From Desulfobacula sp964636495 (GTDB lineage: Bacteria > Desulfobacterota > Desulfobacteria > Desulfobacterales > Desulfobacteraceae): 64,000 nt of DNA. The notes beneath the pieces were generated by a model. It searched no databases and was not told the origin of the DNA. It saw only the letters and a list, made by a program, of their open reading frames with translations. The stretch covers positions 62,001 through 126,000 of the forward strand of contig CAZWSL010000002.1 in the NCBI GenBank assembly GCA_964636495.1, written 5' to 3'. Shown piece after piece: positions 43,336-52,955 of this stretch; the first letter of the stretch is position 1; every line of letters starts with the position of its first letter. The position numbers and the translations under genes are program-made.

Positions 43336-45306
43336 ATGAAAATTATATATACAGATTCACTTGTAATTGGCGGCGGACTGGCAGGCCTGAGAGTTGCCAT
43401 TGCATCCATGCAGAGGGGCTTTGATACAATTGTTCTATCTCTGGTTCCTGCCAAAAGATCTCACTCAGCTGCTGCCCAGGGTGGTATGCAGGCAAGTCTT
43501 GGTGCGACTATTAAAGGTGAAGGAGATGATGAAGAAGTTCATTTTGCAGATACGGTAAAAGGAAGTGACTGGGGGTGTGATCAGGATGTTGCAAGAATGT
43601 TTGTCAATACTGCCCCTAAAGCCATCCGGCAGCTTTCAGCCTGGGGAGTGCCATGGTCAAGAGTAAGGCGTGGAGACAGGGAAGTTGTCATTAATGGTGA
43701 GAAAGTTACGATAACTGAAAAAGATGAAGCCCATGGTCTTATTACAGCAAGGGATTTTGGCGGCACAAAGAAGTGGAGAACCTGTTACACCTCGGATGGT
43801 GCAGGGCACACTATGCTGTATGCCATGGATAACAAAGCCATCCAGTTGAAAATACCGGTTCATGAAAGAAAAGAGGCCATAGCCCTTATTCATAAAGGCG
43901 GGGTGTGTCATGGTGCTGTTGTCAGGGATCTTATTACAGGTGAGCTGATTGCCTATGTGGCAAAGGCCACAACCATAGCCACAGGAGGTTATGGAAGGCT
44001 TTATTCCATCTCTACAAATGCTGTTATCTCAGAAGGTATTGGAACTGCCATAGCCCTTGAAACAGGAATTGCAACCCTTGGAAATATGGAGGCTGTCCAG
44101 TTTCATCCCACTGCAATCGTACCGGTTGGCATTCTTACTACCGAGGGATGCCGCGGTGATGGAGGTCTTCTGCTTGACAAGGACGGGTACCGGTTTATGC
44201 CTGACTATGAACCCGGTAAAAAAGAGCTCGCCTCAAGAGATGTTGTATCAAGAAGGATGACAGAACATATGAGAAAGGGCAAGGGAGTGCCTTCACGTTA
44301 TGGTGATCACCTCTGGCTTGATATTACACTGCTCGGCAGAAAACATATTGAAAAAAATCTAAGGGAAGTCAAAGAAATCTGTGAATATTTTCTTGGTATT
44401 GATCCTGTTGAGGAGTATATTCCGGTACGGCCGACCCAGCATTACTCCATGGGTGGTATCAGGACAAAATCAACTGGTGAGAGTCCGACACTCCAGGGAC
44501 TTTTTTCTGCAGGTGAAGCAGCCTGCTGGGATATGCACGGGTTTAACCGGCTTGGAGGCAACTCTGTTGCTGAAACTGTTGTGGCAGGAATGATTGTTGG
44601 TGAATATGTGGCAGATTACTGCTCTTCGCACTCTTTAAATGTGAGTACACCCACCATTGAATACTTTATGAAAAGAGAAGAGAAGAAAATAAGAGATCTT
44701 CTTTTCAGAGACTATGGTGAAAACCCTTTTATCTTAAAGGCACAGATGCAGAAAATCATGATGGACAAGGTTGGCATTTTCAGAAATGGTCCAGATCTTG
44801 AACAGGCGGTTGAAGAGTTAACGGTTTTAAACCAGAAGGCAAAGAAAATTGCCCTGAGAAACAGAATCAGCTCTTCCAATCCTGAACTTGTTGAAGCCAT
44901 AAGGGTTCCAAAAATGATAAAACTGGCACAATGTGTTGCCTATGGTGCCATGCTTCGGACAGAGAGCCGTGGAGCCCATTCACGGGAGGATTATCTTGAA
45001 AGAAATGATAAAGAGTGGTTGAAGAGAACATTGACTACCTGGAAGGATGAGAAGGCAGATCTGCCGGAAGTAAGCTATGAAGAGCTGGATATAATGAAAA
45101 TGGAAATGCCTCCTGCCTCACGGGGATATGGTGTGGACAATACTATACATCATCCTGACACTGCAAAGAGGGAAGAGCAGATTGAAATGATTAAAAAGGA
45201 GAATCCAGGTGCAGACAGATTTGAACTTCAGAAACTGCTGAATCCAATCACCATTCCGGAAAAATTTAAAGGTAAAAATGAGCGTATAGGCAGGGGGTAC
45301 AAATAA
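43336..45306 (+). CDS. frdA: Fumarate reductase/succinate dehydrogenase flavoprotein subunit
   Basis: The 656-residue catalytic subunit binds FAD at an N-terminal GGGLAGLRVAIASMQRG fold. The flavin is probably covalently held by His43 in RSHSAAAQGGMQ. Substrate-site blocks HPTAIVPVGIL, TEGCRGDGG and RPTQHYSMGGI are present, with Arg/His acid-base residues. Length and insertions match the Wolinella-type enzyme. In sulfate reducers this enzyme oxidises succinate with help from the membrane potential or reduces fumarate, depending on growth. It shares a one-base junction with frdB. Confidence 0.96.
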   Translation: MKIIYTDSLVIGGGLAGLRVAIASMQRGFDTIVLSLVPAKRSHSAAAQGGMQASLGATIKGEGDDEEVHFADTVKGSDWGCDQDVARMFVNTAPKAIRQLSAWGVPWSRVRRGDREVVINGEKVTITEKDEAHGLITARDFGGTKKWRTCYTSDGAGHTMLYAMDNKAIQLKIPVHERKEAIALIHKGGVCHGAVVRDLITGELIAYVAKATTIATGGYGRLYSISTNAVISEGIGTAIALETGIATLGNMEAVQFHPTAIVPVGILTTEGCRGDGGLLLDKDGYRFMPDYEPGKKELASRDVVSRRMTEHMRKGKGVPSRYGDHLWLDITLLGRKHIEKNLREVKEICEYFLGIDPVEEYIPVRPTQHYSMGGIRTKSTGESPTLQGLFSAGEAACWDMHGFNRLGGNSVAETVVAGMIVGEYVADYCSSHSLNVSTPTIEYFMKREEKKIRDLLFRDYGENPFILKAQMQKIMMDKVGIFRNGPDLEQAVEELTVLNQKAKKIALRNRISSSNPELVEAIRVPKMIKLAQCVAYGAMLRTESRGAHSREDYLERNDKEWLKRTLTTWKDEKADLPEVSYEELDIMKMEMPPASRGYGVDNTIHHPDTAKREEQIEMIKKENPGADRFELQKLLNPITIPEKFKGKNERIGRGYK

Positions 45307-46040
45307 TGAGTGAGCAGGAAAGAATTCTAAAATTTCAGATTTTCAGATACAATCCCCAGAAAAAGGGTGATAAACCTCGGATGGAAACATATGAGATCAG
45401 AGAAGCGCCAGGGATGACGATTTTTATCGCATTAAACGATATCCGGGAGCAGCAGGACCCATCTTTACAGTTTGACTTTGTCTGCAGGGCAGGTATATGC
45501 GGTTCATGTGCAATGGTTGTCAATGGACAGCCAACCCTTGCCTGCAGGACCCTGACATCCAACTATGAAAATGGTGAGATTAAACTTCTGCCTCTGCCCG
45601 GATTTGAGCTGATTGGAGACCTGTCGGTTAATACAGGAAAATTCATGCGTGCAATGTCAGAGAGAGTGGAGTCATGGATCCATGACAAATATGCGGATCA
45701 TGTTAATTTTGATAAACTTGAAGAGAGAATGGATCCTGACGTGGCAGATGAAATTTATGAACTTGAACGGTGTGTTGAATGCGGATGCTGTGTTTCAGCC
45801 TGTGCCACAAAACGAATGAGACCGGATTTTCTCTCTGCTGTAGGATTTATGCGCCTTGCAAGATTTGCACTTGATCCAAGGGATAAACGTACAAGTGAAC
45901 AATTCTACGAAATAGTTGGAGATGATGATGGCGTATTTGGCTGCATGACTCTCCTGGGGTGTGAAGATTACTGTCCCAAAGATCTGCCCCATCAGACCCA
46001 GATTGCCTATTTGAGACGAAAGATGGTTATGGTGTGTTAA
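45306..46040 (+). CDS. frdB: Fumarate reductase/succinate dehydrogenase iron-sulfur subunit
   Basis: The 244-residue subunit wires FAD to the hemes through three clusters. The [2Fe-2S] ligands are in CRAGICGSC plus a later Cys in PTLACRT. The [4Fe-4S] set is CVECGCCVSAC, and the [3Fe-4S] set is CMTLLGCEDYC. All are intact. The ATG overlaps the frdA stop by one base (TAATG), which suggests coupled translation. Confidence 0.96.
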   Translation: MSEQERILKFQIFRYNPQKKGDKPRMETYEIREAPGMTIFIALNDIREQQDPSLQFDFVCRAGICGSCAMVVNGQPTLACRTLTSNYENGEIKLLPLPGFELIGDLSVNTGKFMRAMSERVESWIHDKYADHVNFDKLEERMDPDVADEIYELERCVECGCCVSACATKRMRPDFLSAVGFMRLARFALDPRDKRTSEQFYEIVGDDDGVFGCMTLLGCEDYCPKDLPHQTQIAYLRRKMVMVC

Positions 46041-46137
46041 TTTCTAATTATGAGTTCTGAATGTGAAATAACTGATATGGAGTGTTTGCAGCAGTTAATT
46101 GTCTGATTCAATAAATTTAAAATTGAGAGGTAATATA

Positions 46138-47745
46138 ATGAGTGACTTCAAATTTGAGACAATGTTTCCATTGGGAGAAGATAGAACCCCATATAGAAAG
46201 TTGACAAAAGAGCATGTGAGAGTAAAAGAGTTTGAAGGCAGAGATGTGATCATGATAGAACCTAAGGCCTTAACGCTTCTTGCAGACCAGGCATTTAAGG
46301 ATGTAGCCCATCTCTACCGGTCAGAACATCTTAAAAAACTGAGAATGATTATTGATGATCCTGAAAGTTCTGATAATGACAGGTATATTGCTTTAGAACT
46401 TCTGAAAAATGCTGTTATTGCCTCTGAAAGGGTTTATCCCATGTGCCAGGATACGGGTACTGCCATTATCATGGCTAAAAAAGGACAGCAGGTGTGGACA
46501 TGGACAGATGATGAAGAAGAGCTTTCAAAAGGTGCTTTTCAGGCTTATACTCAAAACTATCTCAGATATTCCCAAAACACCCCTTTTACAATGTATAAAG
46601 AGGCTAATACGAGAACCAACCTTCCTGCCCAGGTTGATATTTCAGCTGTTCAGGGAGAAGCATATAAATTTTTATTCATGGCAAAGGGTGGCGGTTCAGC
46701 CAACAAGACTTCTCTTTTTCAGATGACAAAAGCGGTGTTGAACTCTGAAGACACCTTGATCAATTTTATGCTTGAAAAAATGAAAGCACTTGGAACTGCA
46801 GCATGTCCTCCCTATCATATCGCTTTTGTTGTAGGCGGAACCTCTGCTGAGTTAAATTTAAAGGCTGTCAAGCTTGCTTCTGCAAGATATCTTGACTCCC
46901 TGCCGGATAAAGGCAGTGAGGCCGGTCATGCCTTCAGGGATAAAGATCTTGAAGAGAAAGTTATGGTCAGATCCCAGGAACTCGGTCTTGGAGCCCAGTT
47001 CGGGGGGAAGCATTTTGCCCTTGATATGCGTATCATACGTCTTCCAAGGCATGGAGCATCATGTCCCATCGGACTTGGGGTTTCATGCTCTGCAGATCGT
47101 CAGATAATGGGAAAAATTACAAGGGATGGTATATTTCTTGAGCAGTTGGAGGAGAATCCAGACTCATACCTGCCATTAAGGGAACCTGAACTGAAAGAGG
47201 CTGTTCAGATCAATCTTGATAAACCAATGGATGAAATACGGACTGAACTGTCAAAATATCCGGTTGCCACAAGATTGTCATTAAACGGCAAAATTATTGT
47301 GGGACGGGATATTGCCCATGCAAAGTTCATGGAAAGCCTTGAATCAGGAAAAGGTCTTCCCCAGTATCTAAAAGACCATATCATCTATTATGCAGGTCCT
47401 TCCAAAACGCCTGAGGGAGAAGCATCAGGGTCTTTCGGACCCACTACTGCCGGTAGAATGGATCCCTATGTGCCTGTTTTTCAAAAAGAGGGAGCCTCCA
47501 TGATTATGCTTGCAAAGGGAAACAGGACAAGCCAGGTGACGGAGTCATGTAAAAAATATGGTGGTTTTTATCTGGGTTCTCCAGGAGGTCCTGCTGCACG
47601 GATTGGAAAGGATTTTATAACGAAAGTTGAGCTTATTGAATATGAAGAGCTTGGTATGGAAGCTGTTTATATGATTACAGTGAAGGATTTTCCTGCTTTT
47701 ATCATCGTGGATGACAAGGGCAATGATTTTTATGCTGATATTTAG
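46138..47745 (+). CDS. fumA: Class I fumarate hydratase ([4Fe-4S])
   Basis: The protein of 535 residues is a single-chain, iron-sulfur fumarase that hydrates fumarate to malate. Both halves are present: the alpha part with YPMCQDTGTAIIM (cluster Cys), KGGGSANKTSLFQMT and SCPIGLGVSCSADRQIMGKI, and the beta part with GRDIAHAKFME, YYAGPSKTPEG and FGPTTAGRMDPYV. Cluster cysteines are conserved. Such enzymes are oxygen sensitive, fitting an anaerobe. ATG 46138 is chosen over the longer open frame because AGAGG stands 7 bases before it. It ends the pathway run. Confidence 0.94.
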   Translation: MSDFKFETMFPLGEDRTPYRKLTKEHVRVKEFEGRDVIMIEPKALTLLADQAFKDVAHLYRSEHLKKLRMIIDDPESSDNDRYIALELLKNAVIASERVYPMCQDTGTAIIMAKKGQQVWTWTDDEEELSKGAFQAYTQNYLRYSQNTPFTMYKEANTRTNLPAQVDISAVQGEAYKFLFMAKGGGSANKTSLFQMTKAVLNSEDTLINFMLEKMKALGTAACPPYHIAFVVGGTSAELNLKAVKLASARYLDSLPDKGSEAGHAFRDKDLEEKVMVRSQELGLGAQFGGKHFALDMRIIRLPRHGASCPIGLGVSCSADRQIMGKITRDGIFLEQLEENPDSYLPLREPELKEAVQINLDKPMDEIRTELSKYPVATRLSLNGKIIVGRDIAHAKFMESLESGKGLPQYLKDHIIYYAGPSKTPEGEASGSFGPTTAGRMDPYVPVFQKEGASMIMLAKGNRTSQVTESCKKYGGFYLGSPGGPAARIGKDFITKVELIEYEELGMEAVYMITVKDFPAFIIVDDKGNDFYADI

Positions 47746-47787
47746 CCTGAATATTTTGTGAAATATCCAGGCCAGCTGCTGTTTTTG

Positions 47788-48426
47788 ATGCATTTTTACG
47801 AGAAATATATTTTGCCCAGACTGTTACACTGGACCTGCTCACATAAAAGTATTACCAGGCAGCGCAGAAAACTTGTCCCCATGGCAGAGGGCAGAGTACT
47901 GGAAATAGGAATTGGCTCAGGATTAAACCTGCCGTTTTATATTCCTGGCAGGATTGACTGTTTATGGGGAGTTGAACCTTCAGGACAATTGAGGGCAATT
48001 GCCGAGAAAAAAGCAGCTGAACATTTTATTGATTTCAGCTTTGCCGGTACGTCAGGTGAAAACATCCTTCTCGAAGACAGGAGTGCTGATACCATTGTAG
48101 TAACATTTACCCTCTGTACAATACCAGATATAGGCAAGGCTCTAATGGAGATGTACAGGGTGCTGAAACCTGGAGGTAAACTTCTTTTCTGCGAACACGG
48201 CAGGGCTCCTGATAAGCATGTTGCAAGATGGCAGGAGAGATTGAATCCTTTCTGGAAGCAGTGCAGCGGAGGGTGCAATCTTGACAGGGATATTCCGGGC
48301 CTGATAAATGAGAGTGGATTTGAGATTGCAACCCTGAATGTCAGGTATATGACAAATATCAGGCTGTTTGGCTATAATTATCATGGTGTTGCTTTAAAAC
48401 GCATGATTCAGAAAAGCCGTTTTTAA
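47788..48426 (+). CDS. Class I SAM-dependent methyltransferase
   Basis: The protein of about 212 residues has a Rossmann methyltransferase fold: VLEIGIGSGLNLPFY (motif I, SAM binding), an acidic VEPSG after strand 2, DTIVVTFTLCTIPD, and MYRVLKPGGKLLFCEHG. The opening FYEKYILPRLLHW and the later CSGGCNLDRDI are typical of small methyltransferases related to UbiE/phospholipid methylases. The substrate is unknown. A GTG at 47758 would add 10 residues; I prefer ATG 47788 by homology, although no good ribosome site is visible. It follows fumarase closely and may be co-transcribed without sharing its function. Confidence 0.8.
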   Translation: MHFYEKYILPRLLHWTCSHKSITRQRRKLVPMAEGRVLEIGIGSGLNLPFYIPGRIDCLWGVEPSGQLRAIAEKKAAEHFIDFSFAGTSGENILLEDRSADTIVVTFTLCTIPDIGKALMEMYRVLKPGGKLLFCEHGRAPDKHVARWQERLNPFWKQCSGGCNLDRDIPGLINESGFEIATLNVRYMTNIRLFGYNYHGVALKRMIQKSRF

Positions 48427-48503
48427 AAATGATATTTTAGAGGAGATGCATATCTTCTTAGAAAAAAATATTTACTTGAGTCCATCAAAGGGGTTGAAAT
48501 GCA

Positions 48504-49349
48504 TTATTTCTGATCAATATCAGGCAGTGACTGACAATTGATCTGATAAATTTTTTCATCCATATCAAATTTTTTACAGCAGTTGCGAAGCCCGGAAAAT
48601 CGTATAGTCTCTTTTTTGCCAAGGCACAGGAAACCATTTTCTGCCAGACTTTCAGAAAAAAGTTTGAAGACCCTGTTCTGCAGCTGCCGGTTGAAATAGA
48701 TCAGCACATTTCTGCAGAGGATGACATTCATCTCCCCAAAAGAGTGATCAGTGACCAGATTGTGATCAGCAAATACAATGTTTTTTTTTAATGATGATTT
48801 CATGTTAATATAGCCGTATCGCTCAGTGTAATAATCGCTGAACTGTTTCACTCCCCCTGAGTTTTGGTAGTTATCCCTGAAACTGGTAACCTGATCAGAA
48901 CGGTAAATACCTTCTTTAGCAATTTTCAGAACTTGTTCATTGAAATCGGTGGCATAGATCAAGATTTTAGAGCTTAGTTTTTCCTCCTGAAGGAGGATGG
49001 CAAGTGAGTAGACCTCTTCACCTGTTGCACAGCCGGCCACCCACATTTTGATATGAGACAGTTTCTGTAAGTGAGGAATTACCTTATTTCTGAATGAGAG
49101 AAAAAAAGATGGGTCACGAAACATCTCTGTTACATTAATGGAGAGGTCAAGCAGCAGTTCTTCAAAGAACTCTGGATCATAAAGAAGTCTGTGCTGTATT
49201 TCTGAAACTGAGTTTAACCCGGACATAGCAATTTTATGATGAATTCTTCTGGTAATGGAGGCTCTGGAATAATTTCTGAAATCGTATCCATACTTCAGGA
49301 AAATAGCCTCCAGCAAAAGATCAATTTCTATCTGTTGATTGTTATTCAT
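48504..49349 (-). CDS. CheR-type protein-glutamate methyltransferase
   Basis: The 281-residue protein has the CheR all-helical N-terminal domain (residues 1-75) and a SAM-binding catalytic domain with MWVAGCATGEEVYSLAIL, IYATDFNEQVLKIA and MNVILCRNVLIYFN. CheR enzymes methylate glutamates of chemoreceptors. No receptor, CheA, CheW or CheB is encoded nearby. It is the last gene of a four-gene minus-strand operon with a triple-receiver hybrid kinase. Stand-alone CheR proteins of this kind are known beside hybrid kinases, where their target is unclear. Confidence 0.92.
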   Translation of the reverse strand: MNNNQQIEIDLLLEAIFLKYGYDFRNYSRASITRRIHHKIAMSGLNSVSEIQHRLLYDPEFFEELLLDLSINVTEMFRDPSFFLSFRNKVIPHLQKLSHIKMWVAGCATGEEVYSLAILLQEEKLSSKILIYATDFNEQVLKIAKEGIYRSDQVTSFRDNYQNSGGVKQFSDYYTERYGYINMKSSLKKNIVFADHNLVTDHSFGEMNVILCRNVLIYFNRQLQNRVFKLFSESLAENGFLCLGKKETIRFSGLRNCCKKFDMDEKIYQINCQSLPDIDQK

Positions 49350-49377
49350 AATTAAGAGTTGTATCTGAAAATATCAT

Positions 49378-52300
49378 TTACTGGTATAACCAGACCCTAA
49401 GCATGGAGAGCAGCTTCTCACTGTCAACCGGTTTTGAAAGGTAGTCACTGGCCCCGGCTTCAATGCATTTTATCCGATCTCCCCGCATTGCCTTGGCAGT
49501 CAGAGCAATAATCGGTATTTTTTTGAAATCATCCATCTTTCTGATTCTTTTAATTGCCTCATAACCATTCATTTCAGGCATCATGATATCCATCAAAATG
49601 AGATCTATCTGCGAGTTTTCAACCAGTTTAACCAGGCTCTGACGTCCATTTTTAGCAACTACAATTTTGATTTCCTTATCTTCCAGAAGATTGGTTAGGG
49701 CAAATACGTTGCGCATATCATCATCCACAATAAGGATGGTCTTATTTTTAAGGATAGAGGCCTTATCATGAGTCATCTGTAGAATCCGCTGTTTTTCAGC
49801 AGGAAGGTTTTTTTTCACCCGGTGCAGAAACAGAGTTGTTTCGTCAAAAAGCCTCTCCAGGGATCTGGGTTCTTTTGTAATGAGCCTTTCAGAGTTCCTG
49901 TCAAGGTAAATTCGATCTTCAGCAGACAACTCTTTTCCAGTATATACTATTACAGGAATTTTTGATGAAGATTTATCTCTGCGAATTTTGTCAAGAAGTT
50001 CAGTCTCATTCATGTCCGGCAGGTCGGAACCCAGAATAATACAGTGATAGCCGCCTCTCGTCAGACAGGAGAGTGCTTTGTCCCCTCTGGAAACTGTTTT
50101 AATAGAGATATCGTCGCCATCAAGCAGATCTTTAATCATCCGGGCTTCATGCTCACTGCTTTCTACAATAAGCAGTTTCCTAACCGGGGTATTGATCAGC
50201 TCTTTAATTCTGATGAAGGTCTGGTTTAACTGTTCAAGAGTAACCGGTTTGTTTAAATAGCCAATTGCTCCCATTTTCATGGCATCTCTGGCCTGATCCG
50301 CGGCGGAGATAAAATGAACTGGAATGTGGCGGGTGGCCGGCGATTCCTTCAATCGGCTCATAACCTTCCAGCCATCTATGCCTGGTAACCCCACGTCAAG
50401 AATAACAGCACTGGGTTTATAGTAATCTGCCAGATGCAGTCCAATTTCTCCATCACCGGCCAGCAGTGTTTTGAAACCTTTTTCCCGTGCAATATCCTTC
50501 AGGGTCTCTGAAAAAGCGGGATCATCTTCAATAATCAGGATTGAACAGTCTTCAGAATTTATACTTCTCCGGTCATCCCTGATATTATCGATTACTGTGG
50601 GAGAGATGATTTCCTGGACTGAAGTTTCAGGCAAAGCTTGATCTGTCTTTTTTTTATCAGGCTTCCCGGATGGAATTTTTTCGCCGGATTCACATCGTTC
50701 CGGCAGATAGAGTGTAAAGATGCTGCCTTTACCGATTTCACTTTTCAGCTGTATTTCTCCCCCAAGATTTTTAGCAAGCTCCCGTGAAATGGAAAGCCCC
50801 AGTCCAGTACCACCATATTTGCGGTTAGTTGATCCATCAACCTGCTGAAAAGCCTCAAAAACAAAATGCTGCATATCTTTATCAATTCCTATTCCTGTAT
50901 CTATGACTGAAAAGGCCAGGGCTGATTCAGGCTTGAGTCCATCCTCTAAAAAGACAGTATCTGCAGAAGGTCGTTCAATGGACAGGGTAACACTGCCCAT
51001 TTTGGTAAATTTAACTGCATTGGAAATGAAATTTTTAACAATTTGTTCAAGACGTTGAGCATCTGTATGGATGGAGTGAGGAGTATTGTCTGCCACATTG
51101 ATATAGAAAGCAAGACCTTTGTCATCAATCAGTTTTTCACAGGTCTTCTGCATTTTATCTACAAATTGTTCAAGAGTATATTCAGAGATGTTTATTTCCA
51201 TTTTACCGGCTTCGATTTTGGAAAGATCAAGTATATCATTGATCAGATTGAGTAAATCAGTGCTGGAAGCATTTATTGTCTGGGCAAATTCCACCTGTTT
51301 TTCAGTCAGGTTCTTCTCTTTATTCTCCTGGAGAAGCTTTGATAGAATAAGCATGCTGTTTAATGGAGTTCTCAGTTCATGCGACATATTGGCGAGAAAT
51401 TCAGATTTATACCTGCCGGTAAGCTCCAGGTTACTCGCCTTCTCCAGAGCCGCTTTTTTTGCAGTTTCCAGAGCACGGTTCTTTTCTGCTATCTCCTCTT
51501 TTTGGTTCTTCAATATCTGGGTCTGTTCAGTAAGCTCTTCATTTGTAACCCGCAGTTCCTCCTGCTGTTCCTGCAGTTTTTGTTCAGATTCTATAAGATT
51601 TCTGGTATGGGATTCAAGCTCTTCGTTGGTAACCCGCAGTTCTTCCTGCTGAGCAGTGAGCTCTTCGGTCTGCATTTGAGTTTTTTCCAGAAGTTCTGCC
51701 TCTTTATTGCGTGCCTGAATGGTGGTTATGGTTGTTGCAATGGCTTCGGCTGTAATATGGAGGAATTCGAGATCGTGTTCACTGAAATCTTTAAAGCTGC
51801 CAAGTTCTATAACGCCATAAATCATGTCATTATTCAACAGGGGATATGCAAGAATATTTCGCGGGGGCGCCATGCCCAGACCGGAATTTATACGGATATA
51901 GTCAGCAGGACAGTCAGATATGGCTATATGTTTTTTCTCCAGCGCAGCCTGGCCCACAATTCCCTCTCCAGCATAAAAGTGGTTACGCAGCTCCTTGCGC
52001 TTTTCAAAGGCATATCCCGCCATCAGTTTTAATGAACCGTCTTTACGGGAAACATATATGGCACCTATTCCAGCTCCCAGATATTTACAAACAAAACTGA
52101 TGATATTGTTGGACAGGTTGACTATATCGGCCTCATCCCTCATTTTTTCATTTAAATTGGCCTGGCCGGATTTCAGCCAGTTCTGTGTTTGCAGTTTTCT
52201 ACCGTAATCCTGCATCCCGGCAACCAGTTTATTGACAAAATAGAGAGCTATGAAGCTTATCAGCAGGCTTATTGCTGCAAAACTGAAGAGAACCTTGATA

Positions 52301-52941
52301 AACAGATTTTTAGCCCATCGGCTCGCTTTGCCGATGCTGTATGAAAATTCCTCTCCCAGGCTGAGCAGTTCATGGTTAAGCTCTATCAGTCTGATTTTTA
52401 GTTTTTCAATCTTATGACCGGAGGTCTCTCCTGCTGAAATATATCTGTGCAGCTCTTTTCCCAATTCTCTGAGATCTGCCACTGCAGCATCTCCTCTCTG
52501 CCATATGCCTATCGCTTCTTTAAGGTGGCTGCTGCTGCGGAATCTGTAAAACAGGTTGATTAAACCATCAATATCTTCAAGCGTATTGCCTCCCTCTTTA
52601 AATCCGGCATATGCTGCTTCCATGTCTGGATTGCGTTTTTCAAGCGCCTCTCTGGCTTTATTATCGCCTAATGGCCTTTTCAGATATTTGAGAAATTTAT
52701 GATAATATTCAGGTTCATGGGTGTGGGCATACTGCATAAGGTTGAATGCTGCTCCGTTACAGCCTTTGGAATAGAGAGACTCACCTCCTGCATATCCTCT
52801 GAGGGATGACATGATATCAAGCCCGAACCAGCCCAGAACACACATTCCTATAATTGATGTCATTACTGCTGCTATTATGGCAATAAAGCGGGAGTTCATT
52901 TTTATCCCGTAACCACTTTTGCTGGATTTAAACGCTATCAT
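49378..52941 (-). CDS. Hybrid histidine kinase with GAF domain and three receivers
   Basis: The membrane protein of about 1187 residues has two spans (near 20-40 and 215-235) around a helical periplasmic domain, then a GAF domain (about 265-405). A long coiled coil with a repeated QEELRVTNEELE unit follows. HisKA MSHELRTPLNSMLIL has its His near 518, with an ATPase domain (NFISNAVKF, GTGLGLSISRE). Receivers 1 (about 790-905) and 3 (about 1060-1180) keep their phospho-Asp (ILDVGLPG, LMDIMMPEMNG). Receiver 2 (about 920-1035) reads ILGSDLPDM, with Gly where the Asp should be, so it is probably inactive. ATG 52941 follows GGAG by 9 bases; a GTG at 52956 overlaps the upstream stop. Confidence 0.92.
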   Translation of the reverse strand: MIAFKSSKSGYGIKMNSRFIAIIAAVMTSIIGMCVLGWFGLDIMSSLRGYAGGESLYSKGCNGAAFNLMQYAHTHEPEYYHKFLKYLKRPLGDNKAREALEKRNPDMEAAYAGFKEGGNTLEDIDGLINLFYRFRSSSHLKEAIGIWQRGDAAVADLRELGKELHRYISAGETSGHKIEKLKIRLIELNHELLSLGEEFSYSIGKASRWAKNLFIKVLFSFAAISLLISFIALYFVNKLVAGMQDYGRKLQTQNWLKSGQANLNEKMRDEADIVNLSNNIISFVCKYLGAGIGAIYVSRKDGSLKLMAGYAFEKRKELRNHFYAGEGIVGQAALEKKHIAISDCPADYIRINSGLGMAPPRNILAYPLLNNDMIYGVIELGSFKDFSEHDLEFLHITAEAIATTITTIQARNKEAELLEKTQMQTEELTAQQEELRVTNEELESHTRNLIESEQKLQEQQEELRVTNEELTEQTQILKNQKEEIAEKNRALETAKKAALEKASNLELTGRYKSEFLANMSHELRTPLNSMLILSKLLQENKEKNLTEKQVEFAQTINASSTDLLNLINDILDLSKIEAGKMEINISEYTLEQFVDKMQKTCEKLIDDKGLAFYINVADNTPHSIHTDAQRLEQIVKNFISNAVKFTKMGSVTLSIERPSADTVFLEDGLKPESALAFSVIDTGIGIDKDMQHFVFEAFQQVDGSTNRKYGGTGLGLSISRELAKNLGGEIQLKSEIGKGSIFTLYLPERCESGEKIPSGKPDKKKTDQALPETSVQEIISPTVIDNIRDDRRSINSEDCSILIIEDDPAFSETLKDIAREKGFKTLLAGDGEIGLHLADYYKPSAVILDVGLPGIDGWKVMSRLKESPATRHIPVHFISAADQARDAMKMGAIGYLNKPVTLEQLNQTFIRIKELINTPVRKLLIVESSEHEARMIKDLLDGDDISIKTVSRGDKALSCLTRGGYHCIILGSDLPDMNETELLDKIRRDKSSSKIPVIVYTGKELSAEDRIYLDRNSERLITKEPRSLERLFDETTLFLHRVKKNLPAEKQRILQMTHDKASILKNKTILIVDDDMRNVFALTNLLEDKEIKIVVAKNGRQSLVKLVENSQIDLILMDIMMPEMNGYEAIKRIRKMDDFKKIPIIALTAKAMRGDRIKCIEAGASDYLSKPVDSEKLLSMLRVWLYQ

Positions 52942-52955
52942 AATTTTTTGCTCCA

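Noticed and set aside
51119..52032. Overlapping plus-strand frames opposite the triple-receiver kinase.
   Set aside because: They mirror the Glu/Leu-rich coiled coil and GAF region of the kinase and are Ser/Phe/Cys-rich, typical of antisense frames.
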